Below are positions 26,742-36,599 of a stretch of 64,000 nt of DNA, piece by piece. The notes beneath the pieces were generated by a model. It saw nothing but the letters and a program-made list of their open reading frames with translations, was not told the DNA's origin and searched no databases. The DNA comes from Acinetobacter schindleri CIP 107287 (lineage in GTDB: Bacteria > Pseudomonadota > Gammaproteobacteria > Pseudomonadales > Moraxellaceae): the NCBI RefSeq assembly GCF_000368625.1, contig NZ_KB849575.1:489202-553201 (forward strand). The letters run 5' to 3'. Every line of letters begins with the position of its first letter. Positions within the stretch are counted from its first letter, which is position 1. The translations under genes and the position numbers were made by a program.

Positions 26742-27452
26742 TTAACGACCAGTTTCGTCATTCCATAATAGTTTATGTAACTGTAGCTGGAAGCGAACAG
26801 GGAGATGGTCTTCTAAAATCCATTGGGCCAGATCACGTGCCAGCTGTGGCATACGCGCCGTACCTTTTTCAACTTCAAAAGCAGGCGAGAACCAGACCGT
26901 ACTGACTTTTTCATTCAACTGGTACTGTTCAACCTGCTGTTTGGACCATTCATAATCTTCACGATTACAGATTACGAACTTGATCTGATCGTGCTGGGTT
27001 AAATGGTCGAGATTGGAAAGCAAATTTCGTGCAACTTCACCCGAAGTTGGCGTTTTCAAGTCTAATACTTTTGATACACGAGGGTCTACCTTAGACACAT
27101 CCAGCGCACCGCTGGTTTCCAAGGAGACTTCACAGCCTGCATCGGCCAGGCGCTGCATTAAAGGCAAGGCATTCGGCTGCACCAGTGGTTCACCACCAGT
27201 CACGCAGATATAAGGTGTCTTAAAATCGAGTGTGGTTTGAATGATTTCTTCTAAAGATTTACGCTCACCACCTTCGAAAGAATAAGTGGTATCGCAATAG
27301 GTACAACGTAAAGGACAACCGGTTAGACGGATAAAGACCGTTGGCAGACCTGCAGTATTGGCTTCACCCTGTAATGAATAAAAGATCTCCGTGATGCGTA
27401 AACCCGCAGACGGATCAGAAACAGGGATAGCAGAAGATCGAAGCGTACTCAT
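26742..27452 (-). CDS. queE: 7-carboxy-7-deazaguanine synthase QueE
   Basis: Radical SAM enzyme of queuosine biosynthesis that forms 7-carboxy-7-deazaguanine. The protein has 236 residues. The [4Fe-4S]/SAM motif CxxxCxxC is in LTGCPLRCTYCDTTYSFEGG, preceded by EIFYSLQGEANTAGLPTVF, and the GGEP motif is in YICVTGGEPLVQP. The start gives about 15 extra N-terminal residues before the core; MSTLRSS is preceded by a weak ribosome site. It is followed by queC. Confidence 0.96.
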   Translation of the reverse strand: MSTLRSSAIPVSDPSAGLRITEIFYSLQGEANTAGLPTVFIRLTGCPLRCTYCDTTYSFEGGERKSLEEIIQTTLDFKTPYICVTGGEPLVQPNALPLMQRLADAGCEVSLETSGALDVSKVDPRVSKVLDLKTPTSGEVARNLLSNLDHLTQHDQIKFVICNREDYEWSKQQVEQYQLNEKVSTVWFSPAFEVEKGTARMPQLARDLAQWILEDHLPVRFQLQLHKLLWNDETGR

Positions 27453-27500
27453 AACAAAATTAACCAGGGAAGAAAGAACAATGTATAAAAATAAAAATCC

Positions 27501-27576
27501 CTACGATCATTGCTGACCGTAGAGACGAAGAGCGACTAAAGCTCTGAGGAACATTAAGTTCCTAAAAAGTTAGGAC
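27501..27576 (-). other. Cluster of hairpins between dapD and queE
   Basis: Contains CTACG/CGTAG (27501-27522), AGAGC/GCTCT (27529-27545), AGGAAC/GTTCCT (27547-27563), and an alternative hairpin GTTCCTAA/TTAGGAC (27558-27576) that reuses the GTTCCT arm. On the minus strand the CTACG hairpin is followed by GGATTTTTATTTTT, which may end dapD transcription. Confidence 0.45.
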
Positions 27577-28398
27577 TTAGTCTTCACGCAACAAATCGTT
27601 CAGGCTAGTTTTCGCACGTGTTTTCGCGTCAACTTTTTTCACGATCACAGCAGCGTACAGGCTGTATTTACCGCATTTAGAAGGAAGGCTGCCAGATACA
27701 ACGACTGAACCAGCAGGTACACGGCCGTAGTGGATTTCGCCAGTTTCACGGTCATAAATCTTGGTAGATTGACCAATGAATACGCCCATAGAAATCACAG
27801 AGCCTTCTTCTACGATTACGCCTTCTACGATTTCAGAACGTGCACCGATAAAGCAGTTGTCTTCGATAATGGTTGGGTTTGCTTGAAGTGGCTCAAGAAC
27901 ACCACCAATCCCTACACCACCTGACAGGTGAACATTTTTACCGATTTGCGCACATGAACCTACAGTTGCCCATGTATCAACCATCGTACCTTCATCAACA
28001 TACGCACCAATGTTCACATAAGAAGGCATCAATACCACGTTTTTCGCCTGGTAAGAACCTTTACGTGCTACAGCAGGTGGTACGACACGTACACCAGCAG
28101 CTTTGAACTGTTCTTCAGTCCAGTCACCAAATTTAGTATCTACTTTGTCATAAAAGCGAAGATCGCATGCTTCCATTGGTTTGTTGTCATTCAGTTTGAA
28201 AGACAACAGTACAGCTTTCTTAATCCATTGATGAACGACCCATTCACCATCGATTTTTTCAGCTACACGTAGAGAGCCATTGTCCAGGCCAGCAATTACT
28301 TCCTCAACTGCTTGACGAACTTCAGCAGGACAATCCGCTGCTGTGAAATTCGCACGGTCTTCAAACGCTTGTTCAATGATTGTTGAAAGCTGAGACAT
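27577..28398 (-). CDS. dapD: Tetrahydrodipicolinate N-succinyltransferase
   Basis: Lysine/diaminopimelate pathway enzyme that succinylates tetrahydrodipicolinate using succinyl-CoA. The protein has 273 residues, as usual. A helical N-terminal domain is followed by a left-handed beta-helix of hexapeptide repeats ([60 protein letters not shown]). The C-terminal segment is [20 protein letters not shown] hairpin cluster lies immediately downstream. Confidence 0.98.
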   Translation of the reverse strand: MSQLSTIIEQAFEDRANFTAADCPAEVRQAVEEVIAGLDNGSLRVAEKIDGEWVVHQWIKKAVLLSFKLNDNKPMEACDLRFYDKVDTKFGDWTEEQFKAAGVRVVPPAVARKGSYQAKNVVLMPSYVNIGAYVDEGTMVDTWATVGSCAQIGKNVHLSGGVGIGGVLEPLQANPTIIEDNCFIGARSEIVEGVIVEEGSVISMGVFIGQSTKIYDRETGEIHYGRVPAGSVVVSGSLPSKCGKYSLYAAVIVKKVDAKTRAKTSLNDLLRED

Positions 28399-28775
28399 GA
28401 TCTTCCTTCCAGAAAAAAAATTTCCAAGATTTTACACTATATTGAGCAAAGATTAGATGGAAAACACGACTTATATCAAAATTAATTCTTCCGAATTATG
28501 GAGAAAATGGATGTGTCAAGTTTCATTCAAAAATTAATGAATATTATCTTTATATAGCTCATGATTTAATCAATAAACAGAAAATTTCCAGTAAAAGCAT
28601 CTAATTAAGGTGACTGTGCAAAAAACCTCATGAAAATCATATAAAAGGCATCAAATGTATCAAAAGTTTACATAAACTCAGCAAAACTTGAATAAAGAGT
28701 GATCATATTGTGAATTAAGATGCAGGCATAACGAAGAGTAAAAACGTTAAAAATAATTTTTTTGAGGAGACATAG
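28399..28775. other. AT-rich divergent spacer upstream of the CarO-like gene
   Basis: 377 bp with no convincing ORF. Near the carO side there is TTGAAT with a weak -10 seventeen bp downstream, and an exceptionally good ribosome site (GAGGAG) 6 bp before the ATG. No other regulatory pattern stands out. Confidence 0.5.
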
Positions 28776-29507
28776 ATGAAAACTTTTGCTAAATATTTTG
28801 CGCTGTCCGTACTTGCTGCGGCAACCACTTCTGTCATGGCCGCTGATGAAGTCATTGTAACCGATGAAGGCGTTGCTGAATTCTCTTTCTTTAAGCCAGC
28901 ATCTGTACGTGCTGAAGTCGGTACTACTGGTTACGGTGGTGCAATCTCCTGGAGTGTAAACCCATACGTAGGTTTAACCTTGGGTTATAACGGTGGTGAC
29001 ATTTCTTGGACCGATGATTTATCAATTGACGGTTCGAAATATGACTTAGATATGGATAATAATTTAACCTACTTGAATGCTGAAATTCGTCCTTGGGCAA
29101 ACTGGTTCTATATGGCTGCAGGTGTAGCATATATTGATAATGATTATGATATTACTCGTCGTGTAGGTGCTGGTGAAAGCTTCAGTGTTAATGATGTTCC
29201 ATTTGAAGCAGGTCCTGGAGGTGCACGTATTGATGGTCAATTATCTTACAAAAATAATATTGCCCCATATGTAGGTATTGGTTTCTCTCCTGCAATTACT
29301 AACCGTTGGGGATTGTTTGGTGAGATCGGTGCTTACTATAACGGTAATCCAACAGTCAACTTAACATCTTCAGGTTCGGCTACAAGTGAAGATGGGATAG
29401 TTGCTGATTTTGCCGATCAAGTAGAACGTGAAGAACGTAATATTCGTGAAGACAATAAATATGAATGGTTACCAGTAGCTAAACTGGGTGTAAGCTTCCG
29501 CTTCTAA
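28776..29507 (+). CDS. carO: CarO-like outer-membrane beta-barrel protein
   Basis: 243 residues with a signal peptide (MKTFAKYFALSVLAAATTSVMA) and a C-terminal aromatic residue (LGVSFRF) as required for BAM insertion. Alternating hydrophobic strands indicate a small barrel. Segments such as RAEVGTTGYGGAISWSVNPY, LGYNGGDISWTDD, YDLDMDNNLTYLNAEIRPWA and the end NKYEWLPVAKLGVSFRF correspond to my memory of Acinetobacter CarO, an eight-stranded channel linked to ornithine and imipenem uptake. Loop regions differ from that memory. A paralogue of CarO cannot be excluded. It ends at a strong terminator. Confidence 0.75.
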   Translation: MKTFAKYFALSVLAAATTSVMAADEVIVTDEGVAEFSFFKPASVRAEVGTTGYGGAISWSVNPYVGLTLGYNGGDISWTDDLSIDGSKYDLDMDNNLTYLNAEIRPWANWFYMAAGVAYIDNDYDITRRVGAGESFSVNDVPFEAGPGGARIDGQLSYKNNIAPYVGIGFSPAITNRWGLFGEIGAYYNGNPTVNLTSSGSATSEDGIVADFADQVEREERNIREDNKYEWLPVAKLGVSFRF

Positions 29508-29521
29508 TTATTTGATTTAAT

Positions 29522-29549
29522 AAAAAAACGAGCTTCGGCTCGTTTTTTT
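29522..29549 (+). terminator. Terminator after the CarO-like gene
   Basis: AAAAAAACGAGC and GCTCGTTTTTTT form a perfect 12-bp stem with a stable TTCG tetraloop. Confidence 0.96.
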
Positions 29550-29692
29550 ATATCTATCAAGTTATTAAATTAATTTAAGTGTTTAATCATACTTCAATAA
29601 ATCAGGCTAAAAGTCCATAAGGTTCTTAATTTTTAAATATTCTTCTGAAGCTCAATTATGCCTGTATTTCAAACATACTTAGTTGAAACAAG

Positions 29693-29718
29693 CATAAAAA
29701 AGAGGCTAAAAAGCCTCA
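29693..29718 (-). terminator. cysB terminator
   Basis: On the minus strand GAGGCT and AGCCTC pair around TTTT and are followed by a run of six T residues. Confidence 0.85.
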
Positions 29719-29742
29719 TTCCATTTATTTAGATTTTATAAA

Positions 29743-30666
29743 TTAGTCATCCGGATAAGCTACTTTTTTTAGTGCTCGAATGTCTGCATCTGGAGAGCAA
29801 AGCGAGATAAATTCGTAGCCATAACCACGTAATAAATGGCCTTTACGTACAGCAATCCATGTGGTATTTACACCAAAAATATCAGTTTTAATCTGTTTTA
29901 AGCGATAATCACGTTCTGGGTCGTATGCCACATCATTGACAATACCGACCCCCATATTCAGCTCTACATAAGTTTTGATTACGTCGGCATCTAGGGCGGA
30001 CATTACGATATCCACATCAAAACCTGCTTCTTCAAAAGCGGTATCGATTTTAGAACGGCCTGTAAAACCACCGTGATAAGTGATGATCGGATAATTCGCC
30101 AGATCTTCAATACGGATATTATCTTTCTTGGTTAATGGGTGGTTTTGAGGCGTAATAATGCTGTGTTGCCAGTTATAGTACGGCACACTGGCCAGGTTAT
30201 CTTCAGTAGTTAAGGCTTCAGTCGCAATCCCGATGTCTGCTTCACCTTGTAGCAGCATTTCAGTAATTTCAACCGGACTGGCCTGTTGCAGAATCAGATG
30301 AACTTTTGGAAATTCTTTTTTGAACTGATTCACGATCGGCGGTAATACATAACGTGCCTGGGTATGCGTTGTCGCAATGGTCAATGTCCCTTCATCAACC
30401 TTGTTAAAGTCATCTGCCAGACGTTTGATATTGTCAGCATCGACCAGCATGCGCTCCACAATTCCGAGCAGTGCCTGACCTGGTTCAGTCAGACCGAGTA
30501 GACGCTTACCTTTACGGATGAACAACTGTACACCAAGTTCATCTTCCAGGTCTTTAATATGCTTACTCACACCCGATTGTGAGGTATACAGTGCTGCAGA
30601 AGCTTCAGTTAAATTAAATTTTTGACGAACAGTTTCTCGAATAATTCTTAATTGTTGGAAATTCAT
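29743..30666 (-). CDS. cysB: Transcriptional regulator CysB (LysR family)
   Basis: Master activator of sulfur assimilation, normally induced by N-acetylserine. The protein has 307 residues. The N-terminal helix-turn-helix is MNFQQLRIIRETVRQKFNLT followed by SQSGVSKHIKDLEDELGVQL, the CysB/Cbl signature. The sensor domain has ATTHTQARYVLPPIV, which carries the conserved threonines near the sulfate/inducer pocket. It lies 54 bp downstream of cysA on the same strand, at the end of the sulfate-uptake cluster. CysB is expected to act at the sulfate-binding-protein promoters upstream. Confidence 0.93.
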   Translation of the reverse strand: MNFQQLRIIRETVRQKFNLTEASAALYTSQSGVSKHIKDLEDELGVQLFIRKGKRLLGLTEPGQALLGIVERMLVDADNIKRLADDFNKVDEGTLTIATTHTQARYVLPPIVNQFKKEFPKVHLILQQASPVEITEMLLQGEADIGIATEALTTEDNLASVPYYNWQHSIITPQNHPLTKKDNIRIEDLANYPIITYHGGFTGRSKIDTAFEEAGFDVDIVMSALDADVIKTYVELNMGVGIVNDVAYDPERDYRLKQIKTDIFGVNTTWIAVRKGHLLRGYGYEFISLCSPDADIRALKKVAYPDD

Positions 30667-30720
30667 TTTCTATATACCCTATAAGCGGATGGGGCTGAAA
30701 TGGCCCCATCTGAATGTTTC

Positions 30721-31782
30721 TTAAGCAACCTGATTTGCAAATAAATGCAGGTTAAGTGGACTTAACCATACGGTCTGATTTGGTCGGAATTGATGCGCTC
30801 GCGCTTCTTCAGGCGTCAGTGAAATTTCAATCAGGTTACCCTGACGGTCATTCAGTTCTGCAACGACTTTACCGGCAATCCATAATTCACGAATGAAAGT
30901 CGCCTGAATTGCATTCTCTTGTGGCTGAGCGGAGATACGCAATTCATCAGGGCGGGCGAATACAATCACGTCACCTTGTGGATGTTTTTGAGCTCCCTCA
31001 AATTGGATACGATCTTCACCCAACTGAATAATGCCACCATTATTCTGACCTTCGAAACGGTTGGCTTGACCAAGGAAGTCGAACACGAATGGCGTTTTCG
31101 GGGTTTCATATACTTCACGTGGTGAACCAATCTGTTCGACATTCCCTTTGTTCATCACCACAATTTGATCTGCAACTTCCAGTGCTTCTTCCTGGTCGTG
31201 CGTCACGAAGATAGAAGTGATATGCAGCTCATCATGCAGGGTACGTAACCAGCGACGCAGTTCTTTACGCACTTTGGCATCTAGCGCACCAAAAGGTTCA
31301 TCTAGTAGTAGTACGCGTGGTTCAACCGCTAGGGCACGCGCAAGCGCAATACGCTGACGCTGACCACCAGATAATTGAGCAGGGTAGCGATCTGCCAGAA
31401 AGCCCAGTTGAACCAGATCCAGTAAACGGGTAACACGTTTCTTGATTTCAGTCTCTGATGGACGGGTTGAACGTGGGCGAACACGTAAACCAAATGCCAC
31501 GTTGTCATACACTGTCATATGACGGAATAGCGCATAGTGCTGGAAGACAAAACCGACTTCACGTTCACGCACATGGACGTTGGTTGCATCCTGACCTTCC
31601 AGAATGACCTGACCACCATCTGCAGATTCAAGACCAGCGATAATACGCAGCAGGGTGGTTTTACCACAGCCTGAAGGACCCAAAAGAGCTACTAACTGGC
31701 CATCCGGGAAATCCAGGGAAATATTATTCAGTGCATGGAATGCACCAAAGTGTTTTTCAATATTTTTAACTTGAATACTCAT
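30721..31782 (-). CDS. cysA: Sulfate/thiosulfate ABC transporter ATP-binding protein CysA
   Basis: ATPase of the CysTWA importer, 353 residues. Walker [19 protein letters not shown], signature [17 protein letters not shown], Walker [14 protein letters not shown] and H-loop [11 protein letters not shown] are all present. A C-terminal TOBE-like regulatory domain begins at about residue 240. It follows cysW after 11 bp. Confidence 0.96.
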   Translation of the reverse strand: MSIQVKNIEKHFGAFHALNNISLDFPDGQLVALLGPSGCGKTTLLRIIAGLESADGGQVILEGQDATNVHVREREVGFVFQHYALFRHMTVYDNVAFGLRVRPRSTRPSETEIKKRVTRLLDLVQLGFLADRYPAQLSGGQRQRIALARALAVEPRVLLLDEPFGALDAKVRKELRRWLRTLHDELHITSIFVTHDQEEALEVADQIVVMNKGNVEQIGSPREVYETPKTPFVFDFLGQANRFEGQNNGGIIQLGEDRIQFEGAQKHPQGDVIVFARPDELRISAQPQENAIQATFIRELWIAGKVVAELNDRQGNLIEISLTPEEARAHQFRPNQTVWLSPLNLHLFANQVA

Positions 31783-31793
31783 GTGGGCATTCC

Positions 31794-32687
31794 TTAAGAA
31801 ACTGTTAAATCGTCATTACGTTTGTTTTGTTTTTCCTGGCGCATTTCTACCCAGGTTTTAAGCACCAGGGTCACAATTGCGAGGAGAGCCAGGAGCGAAG
31901 ACACAGCAAACGCAGCACTAAAGGTATATTCGTTATAGAGAATTTCGACATGTAGCGGCAAAGTATTGGTTTCACCGCGGATATGACCGGATACTACCGA
32001 TACCGCGCCGAACTCACCCATGGCACGTGCATTACACAGAATCACGCCATAGATCAGACCCCATTTAATGTTTGGCAGGGTCACTTTCCAGAAGGTTTTC
32101 CAGCCTGATGCACCGAGTACAATTGCAGCTTCTTCTTCTTCGGTGCCTTGAGCTTCCATTAAAGGAATCAATTCACGCGCTACGAAAGGTACCGTAATAA
32201 AGATGGTGGCCAAAACAATTGCGGGTACGGCGTACAGGATCTTAATGTCATTATCCATTAACCAGCTACCCATCCAGCCTTGGGTACCGAAAATCAGCAC
32301 CAGCATCATACCGGCGATGACTGGGGATACCGAGAAAGGTATATCAATAATCGTGGTCAGAATGGACTTGCCCGGGAAGTTAAACTTCGCCACTGACCAG
32401 GCAGCAGCCACACCAAATACCACGTTTAACGGTACTGCAATTGCAGCAGTTAATAGCGTTAGTTTCACCGCAGATAATGTGTCTGGATGAACCAGTGCCT
32501 GAGTATATACGCCGACGCCTTGCTTAAATGCTTCAACAAAGACCAATACCAGTGGCAGAATCAGGCAGCTTAAAAAGAAGATCAGCGCAATTGTGAGCAG
32601 GGTATAACGTACCCATTTTGGCTCGCGAGTTGCATCACGGGATTGCAGCTTTTCAGCAAGTGCATTGCTGTTGGTATTTAAACTCAT
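31794..32687 (-). CDS. cysW: Sulfate ABC transporter permease CysW
   Basis: Inner-membrane permease, 297 residues with about six helices. The first is near residues 27-52. The binding-protein-dependent transport signature lies in [20 protein letters not shown]. Its start overlaps the cysT stop by 4 bp (ATGA), and cysA follows. Confidence 0.95.
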   Translation of the reverse strand: MSLNTNSNALAEKLQSRDATREPKWVRYTLLTIALIFFLSCLILPLVLVFVEAFKQGVGVYTQALVHPDTLSAVKLTLLTAAIAVPLNVVFGVAAAWSVAKFNFPGKSILTTIIDIPFSVSPVIAGMMLVLIFGTQGWMGSWLMDNDIKILYAVPAIVLATIFITVPFVARELIPLMEAQGTEEEEAAIVLGASGWKTFWKVTLPNIKWGLIYGVILCNARAMGEFGAVSVVSGHIRGETNTLPLHVEILYNEYTFSAAFAVSSLLALLAIVTLVLKTWVEMRQEKQNKRNDDLTVS

Positions 32688-33517
32688 CGTGCAGTTCTCC
32701 CTGTGCGACGGCTAGCCCAAGCTTGTAACAAGTTAATCAGGAATAGCATCACAAATGAAATCAATAGCATCACGACAGCAATCGTGGTTGCACCCGCATA
32801 GTCATATTCTTCCAGACGCGAGATAATCATGAGTGGAGCAATTTCCGTTTTAAACGGCTGGTTACCGGCAATAAAGATGACCGAACCGTATTCACCCACG
32901 CCACGTGCAAATGCCAGGGCAAAGCCTGTAATCAATGCGGGTAGCAGAATCGGGAAAATAATTTTGGTCACGATTTGGAAGCGGTTTGCCCCGAGCGCAG
33001 AAGCAGCTTCCTCAAGTTCAGTTTCCAGATCAGACAGTACTGGCTGAACCGTACGCACCACAAAAGGAATCCCAATAAAGATCAGCGCCAAGGTAATACC
33101 TATCGGGGTATAAGCCACTTGAATACCTATTGGTTCCAGATACTGACCGATCCAGCCTGTAGGTGCATACAGTGAAGTTAATGCAATACCGGCTACGGCA
33201 GTTGGCAGGGCAAATGGTAAATCTACCAGAGCATCAATAATACGTTTACCCGGGAAGCTATAACGTACCAGACACCAAGCCAGTAACAGACCAAAAACAA
33301 CATTGATCAGGGCTGCGATAATGGCGGCACTAAAACTCAGCTGAAGTGATTTGAGAATACGTTCAGAGCTCAGGATTTCCCATAAGCCATCCCAGCCAAT
33401 GCCAAGCGATTTAATAAATACGGCAGACAGCGGAATAAGAACGATTAATGACAAATACGCTAGGGTAAAGCCTAGAGATAGACCAAATCCTGGCAGCACT
33501 CGGGATCGCTGCGACAT
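32684..33517 (-). CDS. cysT: Sulfate ABC transporter permease CysT (CysU)
   Basis: Partner permease of CysW, 277 residues with six predicted helices. The EAA-loop signature is [25 protein letters not shown] ribosome site precedes the ATG. It overlaps cysW by 4 bp. An 86-bp spacer and a small hydrolase gene separate it from the sulfate-binding proteins. Confidence 0.95.
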   Translation of the reverse strand: MSQRSRVLPGFGLSLGFTLAYLSLIVLIPLSAVFIKSLGIGWDGLWEILSSERILKSLQLSFSAAIIAALINVVFGLLLAWCLVRYSFPGKRIIDALVDLPFALPTAVAGIALTSLYAPTGWIGQYLEPIGIQVAYTPIGITLALIFIGIPFVVRTVQPVLSDLETELEEAASALGANRFQIVTKIIFPILLPALITGFALAFARGVGEYGSVIFIAGNQPFKTEIAPLMIISRLEEYDYAGATTIAVVMLLISFVMLFLINLLQAWASRRTGRTAR

Positions 33518-33603
33518 GATTACTCCTCAAAAGAGAGAATGCTGATTGAATACAACCAGCGAATATTAAAAATGAAATTTGCGACAAGCATAATTTGCAA
33601 CAT

Positions 33604-34209
33604 CTAAAATGCAAATTTAAAAAAATACTTGCCTTCATCAGCATTACTGATATGTTGCATCGACATCTCTGAATTTAGGTATTGTTTAATTTCAGGGAAG
33701 GGGCCAAAGCCCGAAGCAACATTAACATGACCGACTGCGCCCAGATTAATCGGTTGGATTTTCCAGGATCTGGCAAAAGCATGTGCATCTTCAAAACTCA
33801 GCCAAGGGTCATTTTCACTGATCAGCATGATGGTCGGAACCTGAAGCTTGAGCTGATGAAAATAAGCGCTGTAATCTGTTTGGCTATGACGTGCAAAGCC
33901 ATTTTCACCAAAACGGGCCGGATTGGCCGGAGCCACCAGAACCAGTTTTTTAATTTTTCGACAAAGTTCTGGATGCTGGTCAAGTGCTGCAAGACTGGTC
34001 AGGCAGCCAAAGCTGTGCGCTACGATTTCAATATCATCTTCAATCTGCTGTACAGATTTGACAAACTGCGCTACCCAGCTACTTAGTACCGGATGGTTCC
34101 AGTCTTGCTGTTGAACACGGGAGCATTGCATCAGGCCACGTTGCAACCAGGATTGCCAGTGATCATGTTCACTGCCACCTACACCTGGAACAATGAGGGT
34201 ATGTATCAT
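33604..34209 (-). CDS. RBBP9/YdeN-family alpha/beta hydrolase
   Basis: 201-residue serine hydrolase. The nucleophile motif is VAHSFGCLTSL (GxSxG variant, HSFG). The Asp is likely in LISENDPWLSFEDA and the His in AVGHVNVASGFGP, completing a triad. The N-terminal LIVPGVGGSEHDHWQSWL is typical for RBBP9-like proteins. It is placed between a sulfate-binding protein gene (31 bp away) and cysT in the same direction, so it is probably co-transcribed under sulfur control. Its substrate is unknown; release of sulfate esters or other sulfur sources is speculative. Confidence 0.85.
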   Translation of the reverse strand: MIHTLIVPGVGGSEHDHWQSWLQRGLMQCSRVQQQDWNHPVLSSWVAQFVKSVQQIEDDIEIVAHSFGCLTSLAALDQHPELCRKIKKLVLVAPANPARFGENGFARHSQTDYSAYFHQLKLQVPTIMLISENDPWLSFEDAHAFARSWKIQPINLGAVGHVNVASGFGPFPEIKQYLNSEMSMQHISNADEGKYFFKFAF

Positions 34210-34240
34210 GCGAATGCTCCTTATCTGTTCAATGCAAAAC

Positions 34241-35254
34241 TTATTTTGCTGTATTGGCTTTCACGATTTGATCGAAAATGCCGCCATTTTCAAAGTGAGC
34301 TTTTTGCACTTTGTCCCAACCCCCAAATTCCTGATCAATCGTCACCAGTTTTAATGGCTTGAAGACCTGACTGTACTTTGCCAGTACTTTTTCATTACGT
34401 GGGCGGTAGAAGTTACGTGCTGAAATTTCTTGACCTAGTGGTGAGTAGAGGAAGTTCAGGTAACCTTGTGCCAGGTATTTGTTGCCTTTTTTCGCTACTG
34501 TTTTTTCTACGATCGCAACTGGTGGTTCAGCCAGAATAGACAGAGAAGGTGTGATGATTTCAAACTTGCCAGGTTGTTCACGAAGTGCCAGATGCGCTTC
34601 ATTTTCCCACGCCAGCAATACATCACCAATGCCGCGTTCAGCAAATGTCGTTGTTGAACCACGTGCACCTGAATCTAGGACTTTGGTCTGCTTATAAATT
34701 TTGCGAACAAATTCTTGGGCTTTGGCATCATTACCGCCTGGTAGGTGTTTTGCATAAGCCCACGCTGCCAGATAATTCCAACGCGCCCCACCAGAGGTTT
34801 TTGGATTTGGTGTAATGATTGCGACATTAGGTTTAACCAGATCGCCCCAATCTTTAATATTCTTTGGATTGCCTTTACGCACCAGGAATACGATGGTTGA
34901 TGTATAAGGTGTAGAGTTGTGAGGCAATTTTTTTTGCCAATCCGCAGGGAGTAATTTGGCTTTTTCTGCAATAACGTCGATATCAGCAGCCAGTGCTAAG
35001 GTTACTACATCAGCTTCCAGACCATCAATCACAGCACGTGCCTGTTTACCAGAACCACCATGTGACTGTTTAAAGTTAATAGTTTGGCCCGTACGGCTTT
35101 TCCAGTATTTGCCAAATTCTTTGTTGACGTCTTCATAGAGTTCACGCGTCGGATCATAAGAGACATTCAGAAAATCCCGCGCTGTTGCACCAAAAGAAGT
35201 TGCTGAAACAACAGCAGCCAAAACCCCAATTTTTAATTTTGTTGTAATGCTCAT
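34241..35254 (-). CDS. sbp: Sulfate ABC transporter substrate-binding protein (copy A)
   Basis: Periplasmic sulfate-binding protein, 337 residues, with signal peptide [21 protein letters not shown]. Conserved pocket regions are [55 protein letters not shown] and the [13 protein letters not shown] segment. It is closely similar to the next upstream gene over its full length. It is followed by the hydrolase and the permease genes. Confidence 0.95.
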   Translation of the reverse strand: MSITTKLKIGVLAAVVSATSFGATARDFLNVSYDPTRELYEDVNKEFGKYWKSRTGQTINFKQSHGGSGKQARAVIDGLEADVVTLALAADIDVIAEKAKLLPADWQKKLPHNSTPYTSTIVFLVRKGNPKNIKDWGDLVKPNVAIITPNPKTSGGARWNYLAAWAYAKHLPGGNDAKAQEFVRKIYKQTKVLDSGARGSTTTFAERGIGDVLLAWENEAHLALREQPGKFEIITPSLSILAEPPVAIVEKTVAKKGNKYLAQGYLNFLYSPLGQEISARNFYRPRNEKVLAKYSQVFKPLKLVTIDQEFGGWDKVQKAHFENGGIFDQIVKANTAK

Positions 35255-35302
35255 GTGAACCTCAAACTCTTACACGTTTTGTAACATGAGTGAAGAATAA
35301 AC

Positions 35303-35347
35303 TTATTCTTTATGCATAAAAAATAATTAAAAATGAATTTTATATGA
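35303..35347 (-). promoter_or_regulatory. Candidate CysB operator/promoter region of sbp copy A
   Basis: Holds a near-perfect 24-bp palindrome (35303-35326: TTATTCTTTATG and CATAAAAAATAA, 11 of 12 pairs) overlapping a 33-bp motif (35315-35347) that also occurs before copy B. AT-rich sites upstream of sulfate genes are the expected targets of CysB. Confidence 0.5.
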
Positions 35348-35431
35348 AAATAAAAGATAAGTGGATAAGTACGTATTTGAAACAAAAATGGCCTTATTAA
35401 ATAAGGCCATTAACGCTGCATTTATAAGACT

Positions 35432-36439
35432 TTATTTTGCACTGTTTGCTTTTACGATCTGGTCAAAGATACCGCCATTGTCAAAGTGTTGCTTCTGAAC
35501 CTTAGTCCAGCCTCCAAATTCTTTATCAATCGTAACCAGTTTTAGTGATTTAAATACATGACTGTATTGCTTTAACACGGCTGCATTACGAGGACGGTAG
35601 AAGTTCTTTGCTGCAACGGCTTGGCCAGCAGGTGAGTACAGATAGTTGAGGTAGGCTTTAGCCAGATTTTCATTACCATCTTTCTTGGCATTCTTTTCTA
35701 CAATTGCCACAGGTGGTTCAGCCAGAATAGACAGAGAAGGCGTGATGATTTCAAACTTGCCGGGTTGTTCACGAAGTGCCAGATGTGCTTCATTTTCCCA
35801 AGCCAGCAATACATCACCAATGCCGCGTTCAGCAAATGTCGTTGTTGCACCACGCGCACCAGAATCCAGTACTTTGGTCTGTTTATAAATCTGGCGAACG
35901 AATTCTTGTGCCTTGGCATCATTACCCCCTGGCTGGTGTTTTGCCCATGCCCAAGCTGCCAGGTAGTTCCAGCGCGCGCCACCAGAAGTCTTCGGGTTTG
36001 GCGTAATGATATCTACACCCGGTTTAACTAGGTCGCCCCAGTCCTTAATGCCTTTCGGATTGCCTTTTTTGACTAAGAAAACAATTGTTGAGGTATATGG
36101 TGTCGAGTTTTGCGGGAATTTCTTCTGCCAGTCTGCCGGTAACAGGCCACGTTTAGCAATTTCATCAATATCTGCTGCCAGAGCCAGTGTAACGACATCT
36201 GCATCCAGACCATCAATCACGGCACGTGCCTGTTTGCCTGAACCGCCATGTGATTGTTTAAAATTAATATCTTGGCCAGTAGATTTTTTCCAGTAAGCAC
36301 TGAATTCTTTGTTAAAGTTGTCGTACAATTCGCGAGTTGGGTCATAGGATACATTTAAAAAATCCTTTGCAGACACACTAAATGCAGTCGCTGAAATCAG
36401 TGCTGCAAGTACCCCAATTTTTAATTTATGGACGTTCAT
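35432..36439 (-). CDS. sbp: Sulfate ABC transporter substrate-binding protein (copy B)
   Basis: Tandem paralogue of copy A, 335 residues, with signal peptide [24 protein letters not shown]. The same pocket segments are conserved ([57 protein letters not shown]). Over 34521-34676 versus 35712-35867 the two genes differ at only about 8 of 156 bases, much closer than the flanks, which suggests gene conversion. Each copy has its own upstream region with a shared motif. Confidence 0.95.
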   Translation of the reverse strand: MNVHKLKIGVLAALISATAFSVSAKDFLNVSYDPTRELYDNFNKEFSAYWKKSTGQDINFKQSHGGSGKQARAVIDGLDADVVTLALAADIDEIAKRGLLPADWQKKFPQNSTPYTSTIVFLVKKGNPKGIKDWGDLVKPGVDIITPNPKTSGGARWNYLAAWAWAKHQPGGNDAKAQEFVRQIYKQTKVLDSGARGATTTFAERGIGDVLLAWENEAHLALREQPGKFEIITPSLSILAEPPVAIVEKNAKKDGNENLAKAYLNYLYSPAGQAVAAKNFYRPRNAAVLKQYSHVFKSLKLVTIDKEFGGWTKVQKQHFDNGGIFDQIVKANSAK

Positions 36440-36499
36440 ATTTGCCTCAAGTGTTCTTGGTTTTTGTTGGATGGGGCAAGAATAGCTGGAGTTTTTTTA

Positions 36500-36532
36500 C
36501 ATAAAAAATAATTAAAAAAGAATTTTATGTGA
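36500..36532 (-). promoter_or_regulatory. Shared 33-bp motif upstream of sbp copy B
   Basis: Differs from 35315-35347 at only two positions (31 of 33 identical) although the surrounding spacers differ. It lies about 60 bp before the start codon and is a candidate CysB binding site. Confidence 0.5.
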
Positions 36533-36599
36533 GTAAAACAGATATGTGTATGCAGTATAGCTTTGTATGCTGTGACATCGACCTGAGAGGTGGGAAATC

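Noticed and set aside
27453..27576. A preQ1 riboswitch before queE/queC
   Set aside because: No recognisable preQ1 aptamer core is present on the minus strand; only generic hairpins are seen.
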